64,000 bases of DNA, from assembly GCA_023634235.1 (NCBI GenBank), contig JAMKCF010000001.1, positions 4,591,140-4,655,139 on the forward strand. The letters are read 5' to 3'. Below the pieces are notes generated by a model. That model was not told the origin of the DNA and did no database searches. It saw only the letters and a list, made by a program, of their open reading frames with translations. A program made the translations under genes and the position numbers. The stretch comes from Pisaster brevispinus. Taxonomy: Eukaryota > Echinodermata > Asteroidea > Forcipulatida > Asteriidae. Positions 1 through 10,409 of the stretch are shown here, piece after piece. How positions within the stretch are numbered: the first letter of the stretch is position 1; each line of letters starts with the position of its first letter.

Positions 1-1408
1 TCTTTGCAGCTAGTACGCCATGGTTTTCCTGGATGAGTCCTTTCCCTCTTCGACAGACTGTTGTTCCACGACGACCATAAAGCCAAAGTCCCCCTTGCAA
101 CTTTGAACACGCGAACTCCAAGCATCAAAACACTGCAGCATCAGTGTTCTGTCCACCCCGTCCATCTTGGATTGTTATGTGTGCCTGCGACTTGCTTACT
201 CTATGCTTATACATGCACGAGTGTATTACATTTGCATTATGGGAAAATGTTTTCACGTGGACCAGTTTACTTCAATTTCGGTTACTTTTTACCACTTCCT
301 TGTAAAACTTACAAATTACATGTAAAGTTTATTCTTAACTTTAGTAACTTTACAAAACATAAAGTAAACAGTAAGTTTATCCTTTGATTATGTTTATATT
401 TTTTTTCAAAACAACTTAGTATATTTTTTTCGTGGCTTATTACTTCAATTAAGTAGTTTCTTACACAACTTTTTTTACATAACTTTTTTTTACCTTTTGT
501 TTTGAGTGTGTAGTTGAAGAGAAACAACAACAGTAAAGTAACGTGCTAAACAGGATTCGAACCCCAGCCCTGATGACATAACAACCAGAGCTTGATGTCG
601 ATGCTCTTAGGTTTTTAAATTAAAACAAAGTCAAAATCACATGCTGTCATTGCTGTGAAAATGCTGGATTAAAATTCGAATTGCTGTAAAGCTCGGGTAT
701 ATTTTTTGTCACAAGTATAATAATAATTAATAGTAAAGACAAGTATTGTAGTTTCCAAGATCTTCTTTAGTTGCGCATTCTTCTTTGTTATTGAGTTGCG
801 TATTTGCATTTGACATGCTAATTAGCATGCGACCTTTCACGCAAGGAATTATGCGACGATTTAGTACACACACATATTAACCGAAACGTGGCGAAGCCTT
901 ACAGTCTGAAACCGTCTTTTACCTACCTATCAAGTATCGTTTTCTTCCATTACATTGTATACTAATCGACAAAGCTGTTATACCATAATTAGTGAAGTTT
1001 ATATTAAAAGATCAATTGATCATCGTGTTCGCAAAATTTGCTGTGGAACTCCTGTTATTAAAGTTCTGAGTCTTGCCGATCAATAGTGAGTGAACTTTAT
1101 CAATGAAAATCATGGATCGGCTGTTTTCATTACAATGACACCGACTGGGAGCCGAGGAAAGTTTGAGTATGAAGACTTTAACCAACATAAAAGATTAAGG
1201 AATGCCACACGTATCAATAAATACATGTCTTTCATTCTTCTGGAGCACTTTCAGAGCAATACAGATGCAGATTATGACGTCACATTCTCAAACAGCGACC
1301 CCACTGAGTCAAATCAATTGACAAAAGGAGTTATTGGCGCGTAAAGACTTGCAGGTTGGGTAGACGTACCAGCGGCCGTTTTGTTTTAATGCAATGGATC
1401 TGTGTCTC
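1..1408. other. Left edge, no assigned gene
   Basis: Positions 1-173 are comparatively GC-rich and open on both strands (about 48 codons on the minus strand, ending in a stop at 15-13) but match nothing I recognise. Positions 300-530 are AT-rich. A SINE fragment follows at about 515-606. From 620 to 1408 I see no supported feature, only a short plus-strand open frame at 1090-1344 without splice signals. Confidence 0.4.
515..606 (-). repeat. tRNA-derived SINE fragment
   Basis: On the minus strand the sequence keeps a B-box (GGTTCGAATCC-like) and the following stretch shared with the other tRNA-Leu-type SINEs in the window. It is truncated and diverged. Confidence 0.55.
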
Positions 1409-1411
1409 TTA

Positions 1412-1625
1412 GGGTCATGTCACACGAGGCAACTTTTCCAGGCAACTTGGAGGCAACCAACCGTAGTGCATGCTACAGGACCACTTTCCTAGCACATGAG
1501 TAATTTTTCTAACAATGTCTTACGATCCCTAAGAAAACTACGTGAATATTCAAATATGAATGCCTTTCCTTCTTAGAGATTGCCTGGAACTGGTTGCCTG
1601 TAAATTGCCTCGTGTGACATGGGCC
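1412..1625. mobile_element. MITE with TTA target duplication (Harbinger-like)
   Basis: This 214-bp element is bounded by TTA on both sides (1409-1411 and 1626-1628). Its inverted ends share CATGTCACACGAGGCAA, and the terminal similarity extends about 35 bases. A TTA/TAA three-base duplication is typical of PIF/Harbinger transposons. There is no coding capacity. Confidence 0.75.
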
Positions 1626-1930
1626 TTACGGATAACGCAGTACGCGATACGGACGCAAGAAATTGCATGCTTTGCTTGACGTGTACTTTCATTTGCACGT
1701 ATTGCGCCCATCATGCACAATGCATAGAGCCACAATCTTCACGGGCTCCTTATGCAAATAATTCTGTGGCAAACGGCGCCATAAAAAGGGCCGCATCCTT
1801 GAGTATTTCCGGACCAATTTCAAGTTCAAAAACTGCTGAAAAAACGTATTTGCTATGCAAAGAAAAAAATATATAACAAACAAATATCAATTAAATAGGT
1901 AGGATTTGAAACTTTGCATGGTGGAAGTAT

Positions 1931-2046
1931 AACTAAGGTTTGCGGTAATACCATGTGAAAATCTCTTTTGAGTAGTGTAGGTTCTGAAAAGAACCCGTGC
2001 TTAACAACTCAACGTTTCGATCAGTATGCTCTGACCGTCTTCAGGA
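1931..2046 (+). repeat. Single-arm copy of the fold-back repeat seen at 41605
   Basis: The segment from GGTTTGCGGTAATACCATG through GTCTTCAGGA matches the left half of the fold-back element at 41605-41821, including the phrase CAACGTTTCGATCAGT. Confidence 0.7.
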
Positions 2047-2123
2047 CACGAATACATAAATAAATGAATGGACACCAGTCGAAGCAATTTCAACTAAATA
2101 AAATGTTGTCTGTTTCAGTCGAG

Positions 2124-2311
2124 CTAGGTTTTCTTCGTGCTTAACAAGACTTTTGTGCTTAGAGTATTTATGAAATTTGGCTCTGAGTGTCTCACCCTTT
2201 CACGGCAGCATTTCCTGTACAGCAAGAAGAAGACCACGACTGCAACAAGCAGCAATACCAGACCGACTGGGATTGCTACTATGTACGGCTGGACAGAATC
2301 TTCAGATTGAT
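2124..2311 (-). CDS. Gene A exon 3: transmembrane helix and cytoplasmic tail
   Basis: The acceptor is TTTTTGCAG, and phase 1 joins exactly to exon 2. The exon encodes an acidic stem (QSEDSVQPY), then a 22-residue hydrophobic stretch rich in V and L (IVAIPVGLVLLLVAVVVFFL), then the stop-transfer sequence YRKCCRER. At 2195 there is a good donor (AGG before GTGAGA, phase 0). If it is used, the coding part ends at 2196 and the tail continues in an exon outside the window. If not, 24 more codons lead to TAG at 2126-2124. That extension looks like a dispersed repeat, and I see no AATAAA on this strand in the roughly 480 bases after the stop, which favours the spliced reading. Confidence 0.65.
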
Positions 2312-5300
2312 CTGCAAAAAGAAACGGTGAAAACAGAAAAAGAATAGAAAAAAGGAAATATTTGACAAAGGATTATTATGTTTACACAGGATTGGTGGAC
2401 AAAGTAGTCGCACACAGTTTTCATGTTTGTGCGTTCAACCATACAACATTAAATGACAAACCTTTGAAAGAACGGGTTTATTCCGTTGTTCGTAGAAGGA
2501 GGAAATAGTCAAAACCATTTCACAAATTTCAGCGTGTACAAACAGTGTATTTGGGTGTACCAACCGAAATCTTTGAGTTGTGTTTTTGTTTAAGCCAACA
2601 GTCTAAAGAAGAAGCAATCTGAAAACCATGTAGTTCGTTTCGCCCAGTAGTGGCAATCTTAGGGGCCTTTCACAATTATCGACATTTTCACAAGTGTACA
2701 AAGAGTACACTTTTTTTAAATGTGTACGAATTTTTTTGATTTTTTTCACACAAGTCTATATATAGACACTTGCATGTGATTTAAAGAGTTTGTGTACCTT
2801 TTGTAGATCAAGTTTTTGGCCATGACATGAACCCTTATTCAGTGTGGATGAAGATGTATGTATTATAATTTACCTGTAGAAGTTTCAGCTTTATACAATG
2901 TAAGTTGTCAAGTTTTGTAAAAAAAGTGAAAATCACAGAGCAATTTTTTTCAGGAGAGTCGCGTAAATATCGACATTCATTTTTTTTTAAAGCCCACGGC
3001 GGGCATTATTACCCCCCCCCGCAGTGTACGGTTTGTACGCTCATGAAAATGTTGATAATTGTGAACGGCCGCTTAGTACCAAATCAGAGTAATTGCTGTA
3101 CAATTCGTATGGAAATTCCAGGAGAGCTGGTAATTTATGATTTTTTTCGTAGTGACAAAAAACACCCGATGGTAATAAGACGATTGGCATGCTATTTAGC
3201 TAGTCGAAGTTGTGGAACTTGGAATTTTTTAGATAAAGAAAAAAAATGGCGGAGTACCGACTTTTTAAATAAAAACTGTTACTCAATAAGTAAGCGATAG
3301 AGTCATTGAGTGTTTAATTACAAAACTTTGAAAGATCGGGTTTATTCCGTTGTGCGTGGAAGGAGGAAATAGTAAAAACCATTTCACAAAAATCGTGTAA
3401 ATTTAGTGTCATTGGTTTTTGTTGTACCAACCGAAATCAAGGAGTTGCGTTTTTTTTGTTAATTTTTTTTTTAGTATGACTTAAATTCAGAGCGGAAAAA
3501 AAAGTTCCGGTATGACCCTCCACTACCAGTAAGCTTTCAGACTGAAATAAAACAATGATTTTTGTTATCCTTAGCAATCCAGTGTAATACCTATAAAAAA
3601 TAATCTGGGTTTTGAACAAAAAACAAATTACTGGAGCGGGACTTGACCCAACGACCTTCGGATTAACGTACCAGCGCAAACCCAGATTATTCAAAACATT
3701 TACCCCAGTCAGTTTCCTTTGTAGTTTATTACTTGACCTTTAAATAAAACGACATTATGGAAACATAATAAAGAAATTGACGTTTTCAAAAAGTAAATAC
3801 TATTTTGATGGAATGTTGATACAATACAACTTGTGTGAATATGACTAAAAAAAAACAATTGTCACTAAGAGTGAAGCCTTGCAAGGAAAAAGTGACAACT
3901 GTCTAATTTGAAGAATATTCTGTAGATTTAATAACATTATTTTTAGTGACTCTCCTAATGAAAGGGACGATGTATGCCACCCAACAACGTTTGATATGAT
4001 ATTGACAAAATTTGGAATTTTGTCAGGAGGATTTTGCCAATATGAAACATGATACCGGAGGTTTTTTTTACTGCTTCCTCATTTTTATTTCCATAATAAG
4101 TTGCCTCACTTAAAAAAAGTGAGACAACTTAATACGGAATTAGACAATTATCGCTATTTCCTTGTAATTGTCGTACTGTTGGCGTCTGAAAATCATGTTA
4201 AAGTTCGACAGGGCAAAAGTGTAGCATTCAGGGCCGGCTTTAGACAAAAAAAAACCACAAAACCCCCCAACATTTTAAAAAAGGATTCGAGCACAAAAAC
4301 AATTATGATTACATTATTATACAGCAAAAATACCATTATTTATGACATATAATTGTTAATGACATCTTGTTTATTTTTTTACTTAGCAGGACAGCTTCGT
4401 AGTATGACCAACTCTGACCTCCGTTCTTCAAAGCAAATAGTGTCACACGAAATAAAAAATCTAAACAATTAAAATAACAGTTGCAACGAAATCGGGCGAA
4501 ATCGACAAAACCCTAAATTCGAGGATTGATACATTTTTGGCGAGTAATTCATTGATGACATTTGTCTCGGTGTAACATTCTGATTGAGGTCACGCTGAAC
4601 TAGTTTTCGGCCCCCGTATGTTTATTTGTGTTTCACCTATTGTTGCTATTGATATTTTTTAAAGCAAAACAGCCATTGAGCTTGGTTGTTTTGTATGGTT
4701 CGAAAACCCACTAGCGCCTGCTACAAACTACAACATAAATTTCGATTACGTTTTGGTGGAATCACTGCCCGTCATTGGAGAATCGAAATTCATTATTACG
4801 GATTTACCATTAGTAATTAGGTTTTTATAAAACTTTTTTTTCTCTTTCCAAGTTACTCTAAAAACTCACGTTTTCAAGATGTATTTCTTTAATTCATAGT
4901 TTTGTTGGTATCCATTGTTCAATTTTCGTACATGTATATATGTTTCCCTAATTGTTGTTTTCTTCTTTCACTGGATATGTATTGTTTTGTTTAAATTGTC
5001 TGCTTCTCTGCGCCTCGAACATCTTTTAGATTGATTTGGCGCATTATAAATGCCTATTATTGATATTATTATTATTCATGGACTTGTGTAAGTCCACCAA
5101 TCTACCAATCTATGCCACCACCTTCAAAGTGGGAAAATGATGAAATAAAATGTTGCGAATTTGAAATGTTTGTGTTGAACTAAAGACAGTAAACTGTTTT
5201 CTATTTTACATACATGCAGTTGTTTACTTGGTGTGTTGTCAGTGGCCCGTAAAACGTAGACATCCAGACTTCTAAAAAAGGAAACATGCTTCTTCAATTA

Positions 5301-7579
5301 GTGTTCATGTAAAGTGGTTACACCTTTAAGTCCCAGATGGTATAGTCGAGTACTTTCCAGTCAAGAATCAAGTACTAGAATGGCCGAGCCCTAAGCCAAG
5401 CAGTTTGAGCACAAGCTTCCGACTATTGAGTATTCTAACGTCCGAGTACCGAGTCGAGCAGCCGAGTACCAGTTACTTAGGCCAGGCCTTAGTACCAGGC
5501 CCTAAGCAATGGAACGCTCTCCCACTGTCACTGCGCTCTAATACTAAACTGGAATCAATTAAGACCTGCCCGAAAACCTACTTGTTTGAGAACAGTTTCC
5601 GATAGACTGCTCTTTCGTCACACATGTACAGACTGTTTTGTTTATATAAACCGATTTGTTAAGCACATTGAGAGCTCCTTCGTCCCTGAAACGCGCCGTA
5701 TAATAACGTTTTATTATTATTATTATTATTACTTGCATCTTCGAGTTCGTATGCCAGTACAGGTACTTGTACTTTATGAAATACTGCAAGACGGGGTGTA
5801 CATATATCTAATGTTTTTGCATACTTTCTAGACAAAAATGTGCGCTTGTCATGGCAAAAAATAAATAAGATAAAATAAAATATAAATAAAAACATCAAAT
5901 ATAACTTAATGAGACCTTCCCAGAGCTTTATTCAGCTCAATCTTACAAAAACGCAAATAGAAAAGTGGTATTTTGACATTTAGTACTTAAAATCAGTTGA
6001 GTGTAAGGTTCAAGTTTTTCAATGTCATTTTTTGAAGACAAACATTGAGTACGAATATTTTGATGGCCGAGTACAAATACATGTACCATCAAATCGGTAA
6101 CTGAGTAGTACTCGAACACGAGTACCAAGTACAGTTCTACAATTATGTTCTACAATTAAGTTTCAGTTCAAAGTGTAATATCCAAGATCAGTCAATTACC
6201 AGGCCCGATATGTTGTGATCCCCCAATTGTTCCCATACTTGAACACACTCTTTTCATCTTGTACATAGGTACCCCATAATCCTCTCAAGAATTAATGAGA
6301 TTCCCAGAACACAATGAAGATACAATGATGGGGGGGGGGGAGAACATGCAACAAAGCATCAAATAAAACTTTCCTAAAGAGTAGCGATCAACACGAAGTG
6401 CTGTTTCAATCACCAACAAGTCAACGATTTTAGAGTCTTCAATAATCCGAAGCTAAAACATACTAATCTAAGCTACATCTCAAATGCGTACCTTCACTGC
6501 AATCTATTTCACCAGCTCCTCCGTCATCAATTTCTTTAAAAGGCAAGCAGTAAGGATCTTTTAAGTGCCGACTATCGTCTTTGATTCCAGCGCAAAGTTC
6601 TCCCCGCTCGGTTTTAATCCCATCAGTGCACGCGTCCTGTGCGAGCGTTATTTCCACGGTCTCTCGTTCTAGGTGGCCGGCCCGCAGCGAGTCTGGGAGT
6701 GTAATATTAACCTGACCAACATTTCTGCTAGAGCCCGGCCCCGTGTAGTTGCTAAAGAAGAGGACGCATATCGTCTGTGACGTCGGGTCTAAGTTTGCAT
6801 GCCCAAAGTTGGCGCTGAATGTGACTGTGGTAGGTTTTCCGACCTTGTAGTGAGGCGGTTCAGCTTTGATCACAACAAAGTTATGCAGTTGCAAAGCTGT
6901 CACAATGGAAGAGAGAGATTATTTATCTTTACGTTTTTTACTTTACTCTTGCGGTATATAATGCCTTTTTGTTGTTGAAACTAGACAAATCTACGAGATG
7001 TACAAAGAATGGTTCAACCATTGGTTCAACTTATGATAATTTGGTGTCAATCTCAACACGAATTTCCAAAAACCCCGAGAGATTTTAGACTTTGCAAGGC
7101 AGGAAAACTAACAGGAGATTCGGCGACACCATCACGAGGTGTGACGATTTTGAAAAGATTCTTTGGTTTATTACTGGACGTTTCGTTCCGAGTGCTCAAG
7201 TCGGTATCGAGAGGCAGCCATTTTTACCCGATTCCAGCAAAATTTAGAAACTCCCTAACTAGTTACAGAAGACCGTTTTAAGATCCCATCACCTCTCGAC
7301 TGCATTCAGCTGGGCTAGGTTTCTTCATGGTTTTGCGATAAATAGTCGATATGATGGGGAGCATATCACATCACAATCTCCGTTGGAGACGATTTATAAC
7401 ATAAGCAAGCTCCCGGAAATATATTTCCGCAGAAAAAAGTCTACCATTATAACTAGTTTTATGGTTTAACGCTGCTTTGAGGATAACTTACTTGGGTTAT
7501 TTTCCTGCGCATCACAACATGTCATGCGCACAACGACCAGAACCAAGAGTAGAATGGAGTTCACTTTGCATGACGCCAT
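2124..7579 (-). CDS. Gene A: small type I membrane protein with an unrecognised ectodomain (3 exons)
   Basis: The three visible exons are 7579-7492, 6896-6492 and 2311-2196, the last possibly running on to a stop at 2126-2124. Phases agree at both introns (phase 1), with donors GTAAGT and GTACGC and acceptors ending in CAG. Read straight to that stop the protein has 226 residues: signal peptide 1-25 or so, one extracellular exon (residues 30-164) with two N-glycosylation sequons (NYT, NIT) and five cysteines, a membrane helix near 173-195, and a short basic tail starting RKCCRER. I do not recognise the ectodomain family. Its alternating hydrophobic pattern suggests a beta-sandwich, but this is inference. 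It probably sits at the cell surface as a receptor or adhesion molecule. Undetected exons in the 4.2-kb intron, or a tail exon beyond the window, are possible. Confidence 0.65.
2459..2595. repeat. Dispersed repeat, copy 1 of a pair in the gene A intron
   Basis: It shares GGGTTTATTCCGTTGT, AGGAGGAAATAGT and TACCAACCGAAATC with 3322-3455 in the same orientation. Partial relatives appear near 45560-45760 and 46990-47165. Confidence 0.7.
3085..3190. repeat. Dispersed repeat shared with 15412-15515
   Basis: Both copies contain GAGTAATTGCTGTACA, then TATGG, AATTCC and GGAGAGC, then AAAAAC, CCGATGGTAATAAGAC or a close variant. Element class is unknown. Confidence 0.6.
3322..3510. repeat. Dispersed repeat, copy 2 of the pair
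   Basis: This is a direct repeat of 2459-2595 about 863 bases downstream. The copies flank AT-rich sequence with no gene signal. Confidence 0.7.
3585..3695 (-). repeat. tRNA-Lys-type SINE
   Basis: On the minus strand it reads GGTACGTTAATCCGAAGGTC followed by a B-box-like GGGTCAAGTCCCGCTCC and a TTTGTTCAAAACCCAGAT tail, the same as the copies at 18530, 38850 and 62445. Confidence 0.7.
3700..4890. other. Gene A intron sequence without recognised features
   Basis: This is AT-rich sequence. A phrase at about 4230 (CAGGGCCGGCTTTAG) resembles a hAT-type terminal repeat, but no partner end was found. No exon is supportable on either strand. Confidence 0.35.
4900..5085 (+). repeat. LINE 3' UTR tail
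   Basis: The sequence ends in TTTGGCGCATTATAAATGCC followed by a degenerate ATT run. This is typical of the 3' end of CR1/L2-like non-LTR retrotransposons, and is similar to 40490-40660. Confidence 0.5.
5330..5480. repeat. Degenerate GAGTACCGAGTAC-rich repeat
   Basis: Short GAGTAC/CGAGTACC motifs recur here and at about 6030-6135, on either side of the LINE end. Confidence 0.5.
5498..5735 (+). mobile_element. LINE retrotransposon 3' end (reverse-transcriptase ORF C-terminus)
   Basis: The plus-strand frame reads PGPKQWNALPLSLRSNTK, then a K-T-x-L-F ending with a stop at 5603-5605. This matches the C-terminal signature of non-LTR retrotransposon ORF2 (A-P-x-x-W-N-x-L-P-x-x-[LI]-R). A 3' UTR of about 100 bases with GAAACGCGCCGTATAATAA runs into seven ATT units. 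The copy is severely 5' truncated and lies antisense in the gene A intron. Confidence 0.8.
6030..6135. repeat. Degenerate GAGTAC-rich repeat, second block
   Basis: The motifs GAGTACGAAT, CCGAGTACAAAT and CGAGTACCAAGTAC match the block at 5330-5480. The LINE may have inserted between what was one array. Confidence 0.45.
6492..6896 (-). CDS. Gene A exon 2: extracellular domain, unknown family
   Basis: This is a 405-base exon (135 codons, phase 1 to phase 1) with an acceptor after a CT-rich tract ending GACAG and a donor GTACGC. It is clearly richer in GC and better in codon use than its surroundings. The first 75 residues alternate hydrophobic and polar positions like beta strands (around TVTFSANFG, ICVLFFSNYTG and VNITLPDSL). 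The second part is acidic and cysteine-bearing (DACTDG, GELCAG, DPYCLPF, EIDC). The symmetric phase means the exon could be duplicated or shuffled as a unit. I could not assign it to FN3, Ig, EGF, CUB, LRR or lectin. Confidence 0.75.
7492..7579 (-). CDS. Gene A exon 1: start codon and signal peptide
   Basis: The exon encodes 29 residues plus one base. It starts MASCKVNSILLLVLVVV, a textbook signal peptide with one early lysine and a leucine/valine core, followed by a likely cleavage region near CCDAQ. It ends CCCAA before GTAAGT, a near-consensus donor in phase 1. No upstream in-frame start of similar quality is visible. Confidence 0.75.
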
Positions 7580-8430
7580 TGGAGACCAACCACTTCACAC
7601 GCAAAGAAAAATGTTGTTCTCCATAATGTTTCGGAGGAGCTCTGAATGCAGTTTAACTGATGGGGATTCGGTAACCTATTAAGCATAGAATCACGACTTC
7701 ACTTGGAGGAAAGTTGGTTTGTAACGTCACGTGAAGATTGCCATATTCCTTGGGTCTGTAAAGCATATGGCTTTTAGTATCATTTCATGTAAACTGATAA
7801 GGCTGTGATTCGATTGATGTGTAGACTGCGCACACTTCGTAGTACCGAGCATGTCATACGATCTCGCTCTAAGGCAAGAGAACCAAAGTCAAGTTCTGTG
7901 GATTTGGAAGAGGGATTTGAATAACAAAGGGTCATTGTTGCAAATGGAGGGGGGCGTACAGGGATGTCACGGTTGACCGCGTAATGTTTTCACAGGTCTC
8001 AATACGAGGGAATTTCCCAAATTACTTCCCCTTTCTGAGCAACGACAACAAAAAGTTGCACTATTTAAATACCGTGGTAATGACATCATTAACTGTAATT
8101 TAACGGCACTTGGATATTGGAAATCGTTAGTATATGTATTGTATGTAACTCAACGTATACGCTAAGCAACAAACCTGTGTTAGTTAATGCACAACCGGTC
8201 ATCTTAAACACGAAGACAAAACGAAGCAAAGACAAACCAAAAATAAACATCCCCGAAACACCCAGCTCTTTTTTTGCAAACACTCTGAGGGCAATCCTTT
8301 GTTTTGTTCACTTAAAAAATGACTTCTTCTTTAACACACACACACAAAACATGTTATAGACGTGTGCAAGTCTGTCTAGTGCCTTTATTATGGGGACTGT
8401 TTTTGTACTCAGGTCCACAATTCGTATGTA
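7580..8430. other. Upstream flank of gene A
   Basis: The putative promoter/5' UTR side of gene A. I see no TATA box in a convincing position and no repeat that I recognise. Confidence 0.35.
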
Positions 8431-8439
8431 ACACTTAAA

Positions 8440-8610
8440 CACCCCCCAAAACAAACCAACAAACACCCCCAGTAACAAAAAACAAAAAACAAAAAACACC
8501 CCAACACCCCCAAAAAAAAAAAAACTAACAAACACCCCAACAAACAAACAAAAAACAAACATATAAACAAATAAACGAACAGGCACATACACCCAGTAAA
8601 GAAAACAAAC
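8440..8610. repeat. AACAAAC/ACACCCC low-complexity tract
   Basis: Simple A/C-rich sequence that creates long spurious open frames on both strands. It grades into GGCGGACGGGTGG repeats near 8650-8690. Confidence 0.8.
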
Positions 8611-8719
8611 ACATAAACAAAGACAAAAAAAACCCCACCAAAAACCGAACGGACGGGTGGGCGGACGGGTAGGCGGGAGGATGGGCGGGCAGGCACGCAG
8701 ACAGACATGCAGACAGCCC

Positions 8720-8885
8720 TGCTTAGGAGAGCTACATTGTGGGCTTTCCACAGGTGTTGTCTATGATCCCTTTTCTTTAATCTTTCCTGTTAAAAACATT
8801 GTGGGCACAGCCCCACAATGTAAAAAAAGCCCACAACTACACATCCTACCTAAAACTCACCCCACAATGTATCTCTCGTCCGCCC
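8720..8885. repeat. Nested inverted repeats around ACATTGTGGG
   Basis: ACATTGTGGG occurs at about 8734 and 8800 and its complement CCCACAATGT at about 8812 and 8861. This gives a 10-bp hairpin inside a larger inverted repeat (AGAGCTACATTGTGGG against CCCACAATGTATCTCTC). It is possibly a short fold-back MITE. Confidence 0.55.
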
Positions 8886-8894
8886 AGCCCCCAG

Positions 8895-9008
8895 CAGACA
8901 GACAGACAAACATACATACAGCCCGACAAACAGCCAAACAACCAGATAAACAAACAAACAAACAAACAAACACCCCAAACACCCAAACAAACAAACAAAC
9001 AATCAAAC
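8895..9008. repeat. ACAGACAAAC / AACAAAC microsatellite
   Basis: CAGACAGACAGACAAAC grades into (AAAC)n. There is no coding meaning. Confidence 0.85.
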
Positions 9009-9779
9009 CTTCTTAATTGCGTCACAGCTTTCAAATAACGAGTTTTGGACTCGCGAGATCCATTTCTTGTTTCACCGAATTCTCAAAACCGAGAGCATTA
9101 TAAGCAAACACATTTCAACGTAAGTCTTTGACCATGAGCATCTCAAAGTTGGAAATCTGTGATCACTTATAGTTTCGATCTCTTCAATGCTATGCACGCC
9201 CTCTTCAAAGATAGGGTCATTAATTGGTAAATACTTAAACAACTTGACCTTAGTAACTTTCTTAGTGAGTAGCAAGGCAGCCGATTATCGCATCAACTAT
9301 TTTGAGATTTGATTTTCTTCCATTATGGTTTGGATAATATTTCACCCCATAACATTTGAATCTGAAAAATGATTCTTGCATAAATCCTTTCTCAGACATC
9401 ATTTGGTTGGTGGCCGTTTGCAAACACTCGCTGCCAGAGATGCGGTTGGTACCCGGTGACACCTCGCTAAACGTGGCTGGAGTTGACGTTCTTGTGAAAT
9501 TACCGTGAGTTTGTTTGTTTTTTTCTCAGCAAGTAGTCACCGTATTCAGCTGAAAAAACTCTAAATGAGCAACACGTTAGCAAAGTCAAATCTATGACCC
9601 GACCCTTAAGCCTTCACTTTAAACCCAAAAGGGAAAACAATCGAATGTTAATACTGTAAAAAACACAACACTGGTTTTGTACTCAATCCCTCATTCTGAA
9701 AACACATGTCCATAATACTTTCATTTCGGTATAATGTAAACACGGTTGCAACCATTTTTGTTGTAGCAGACAAACTGTA

Positions 9780-10400
9780 ATAAAGTGTTTGATAGAATGG
9801 TTCGAAAAGGAGAGCAAGAAAACAAGTGTAAAGTGCAAACAGTGTAAATCCATACCGTGTGCAATAATAGCCAACAATAACCCATTGCCGACTGAACATA
9901 GACCAATAAAGGCATATCAGTCTCGAAACCTGTGCCAAGCTTGCCACAAGACAGTGAACATGAACAAAATAACATGAACAATGTTAGAGGTAAAACAAAA
10001 AATAAATGAACAGGCAGCTTTTAACAGCATGACAAATATGATCAAACGAGTGCAGCAATTATAGGACTGATTCTACACCATTAAAAGCACAACAGTCTCG
10101 AAACGTGTGCCAAGTCCGCCATGAGACAGTGAACATGAACAACATAACCTGAACAATTTTAAAGGTAAGAAAAACAAGTAAAGGCAGCTTTCAACAGCAT
10201 GAAACGTACGATAAAACGAGTGCAGCAAATATAGGACTGATTCCACACCATTAAAAGCACAGCTGTCTCAAAACCTGTGCCAAGTCCAGAGACAGTGAAC
10301 ATGAACAAAATAACCTGCAAAATTTTAGAGGAAAAACAAATGTACATGTACCTTTCAACGGCATGAAAACTATGATAAAACGAGTTCAGCAAAGATAGGT
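9780..10400. repeat. Tandem repeat, unit about 170-178 bp, roughly 3.5 copies
   Basis: The phrase GACAGTGAACATGAACAA recurs at about 9951, 10129 and 10296, together with CTCGAAACCTGTGCCAAG, AAAACGAGTGCAGCA and CACCATTAAAAGCACA. Copies diverge by roughly 10-20 percent. Confidence 0.8.
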
Positions 10401-10409
10401 TACCTTGAC

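Noticed and set aside
1090..1344. 84-codon plus-strand frame with fairly protein-like composition
   Set aside because: Preceded directly by a stop, no acceptor, no domain and no homologue I recognise.
4229..4250. CAGGGCCGGCTTTAG resembling a hAT-type terminal inverted repeat
   Set aside because: Only one end was found and there is no 8-bp duplication.
8308..9038. Several 60-147 codon frames rich in Phe, Val, Cys or Gln, Thr
   Set aside because: Low-complexity AACAAAC/ACACCCC sequence.
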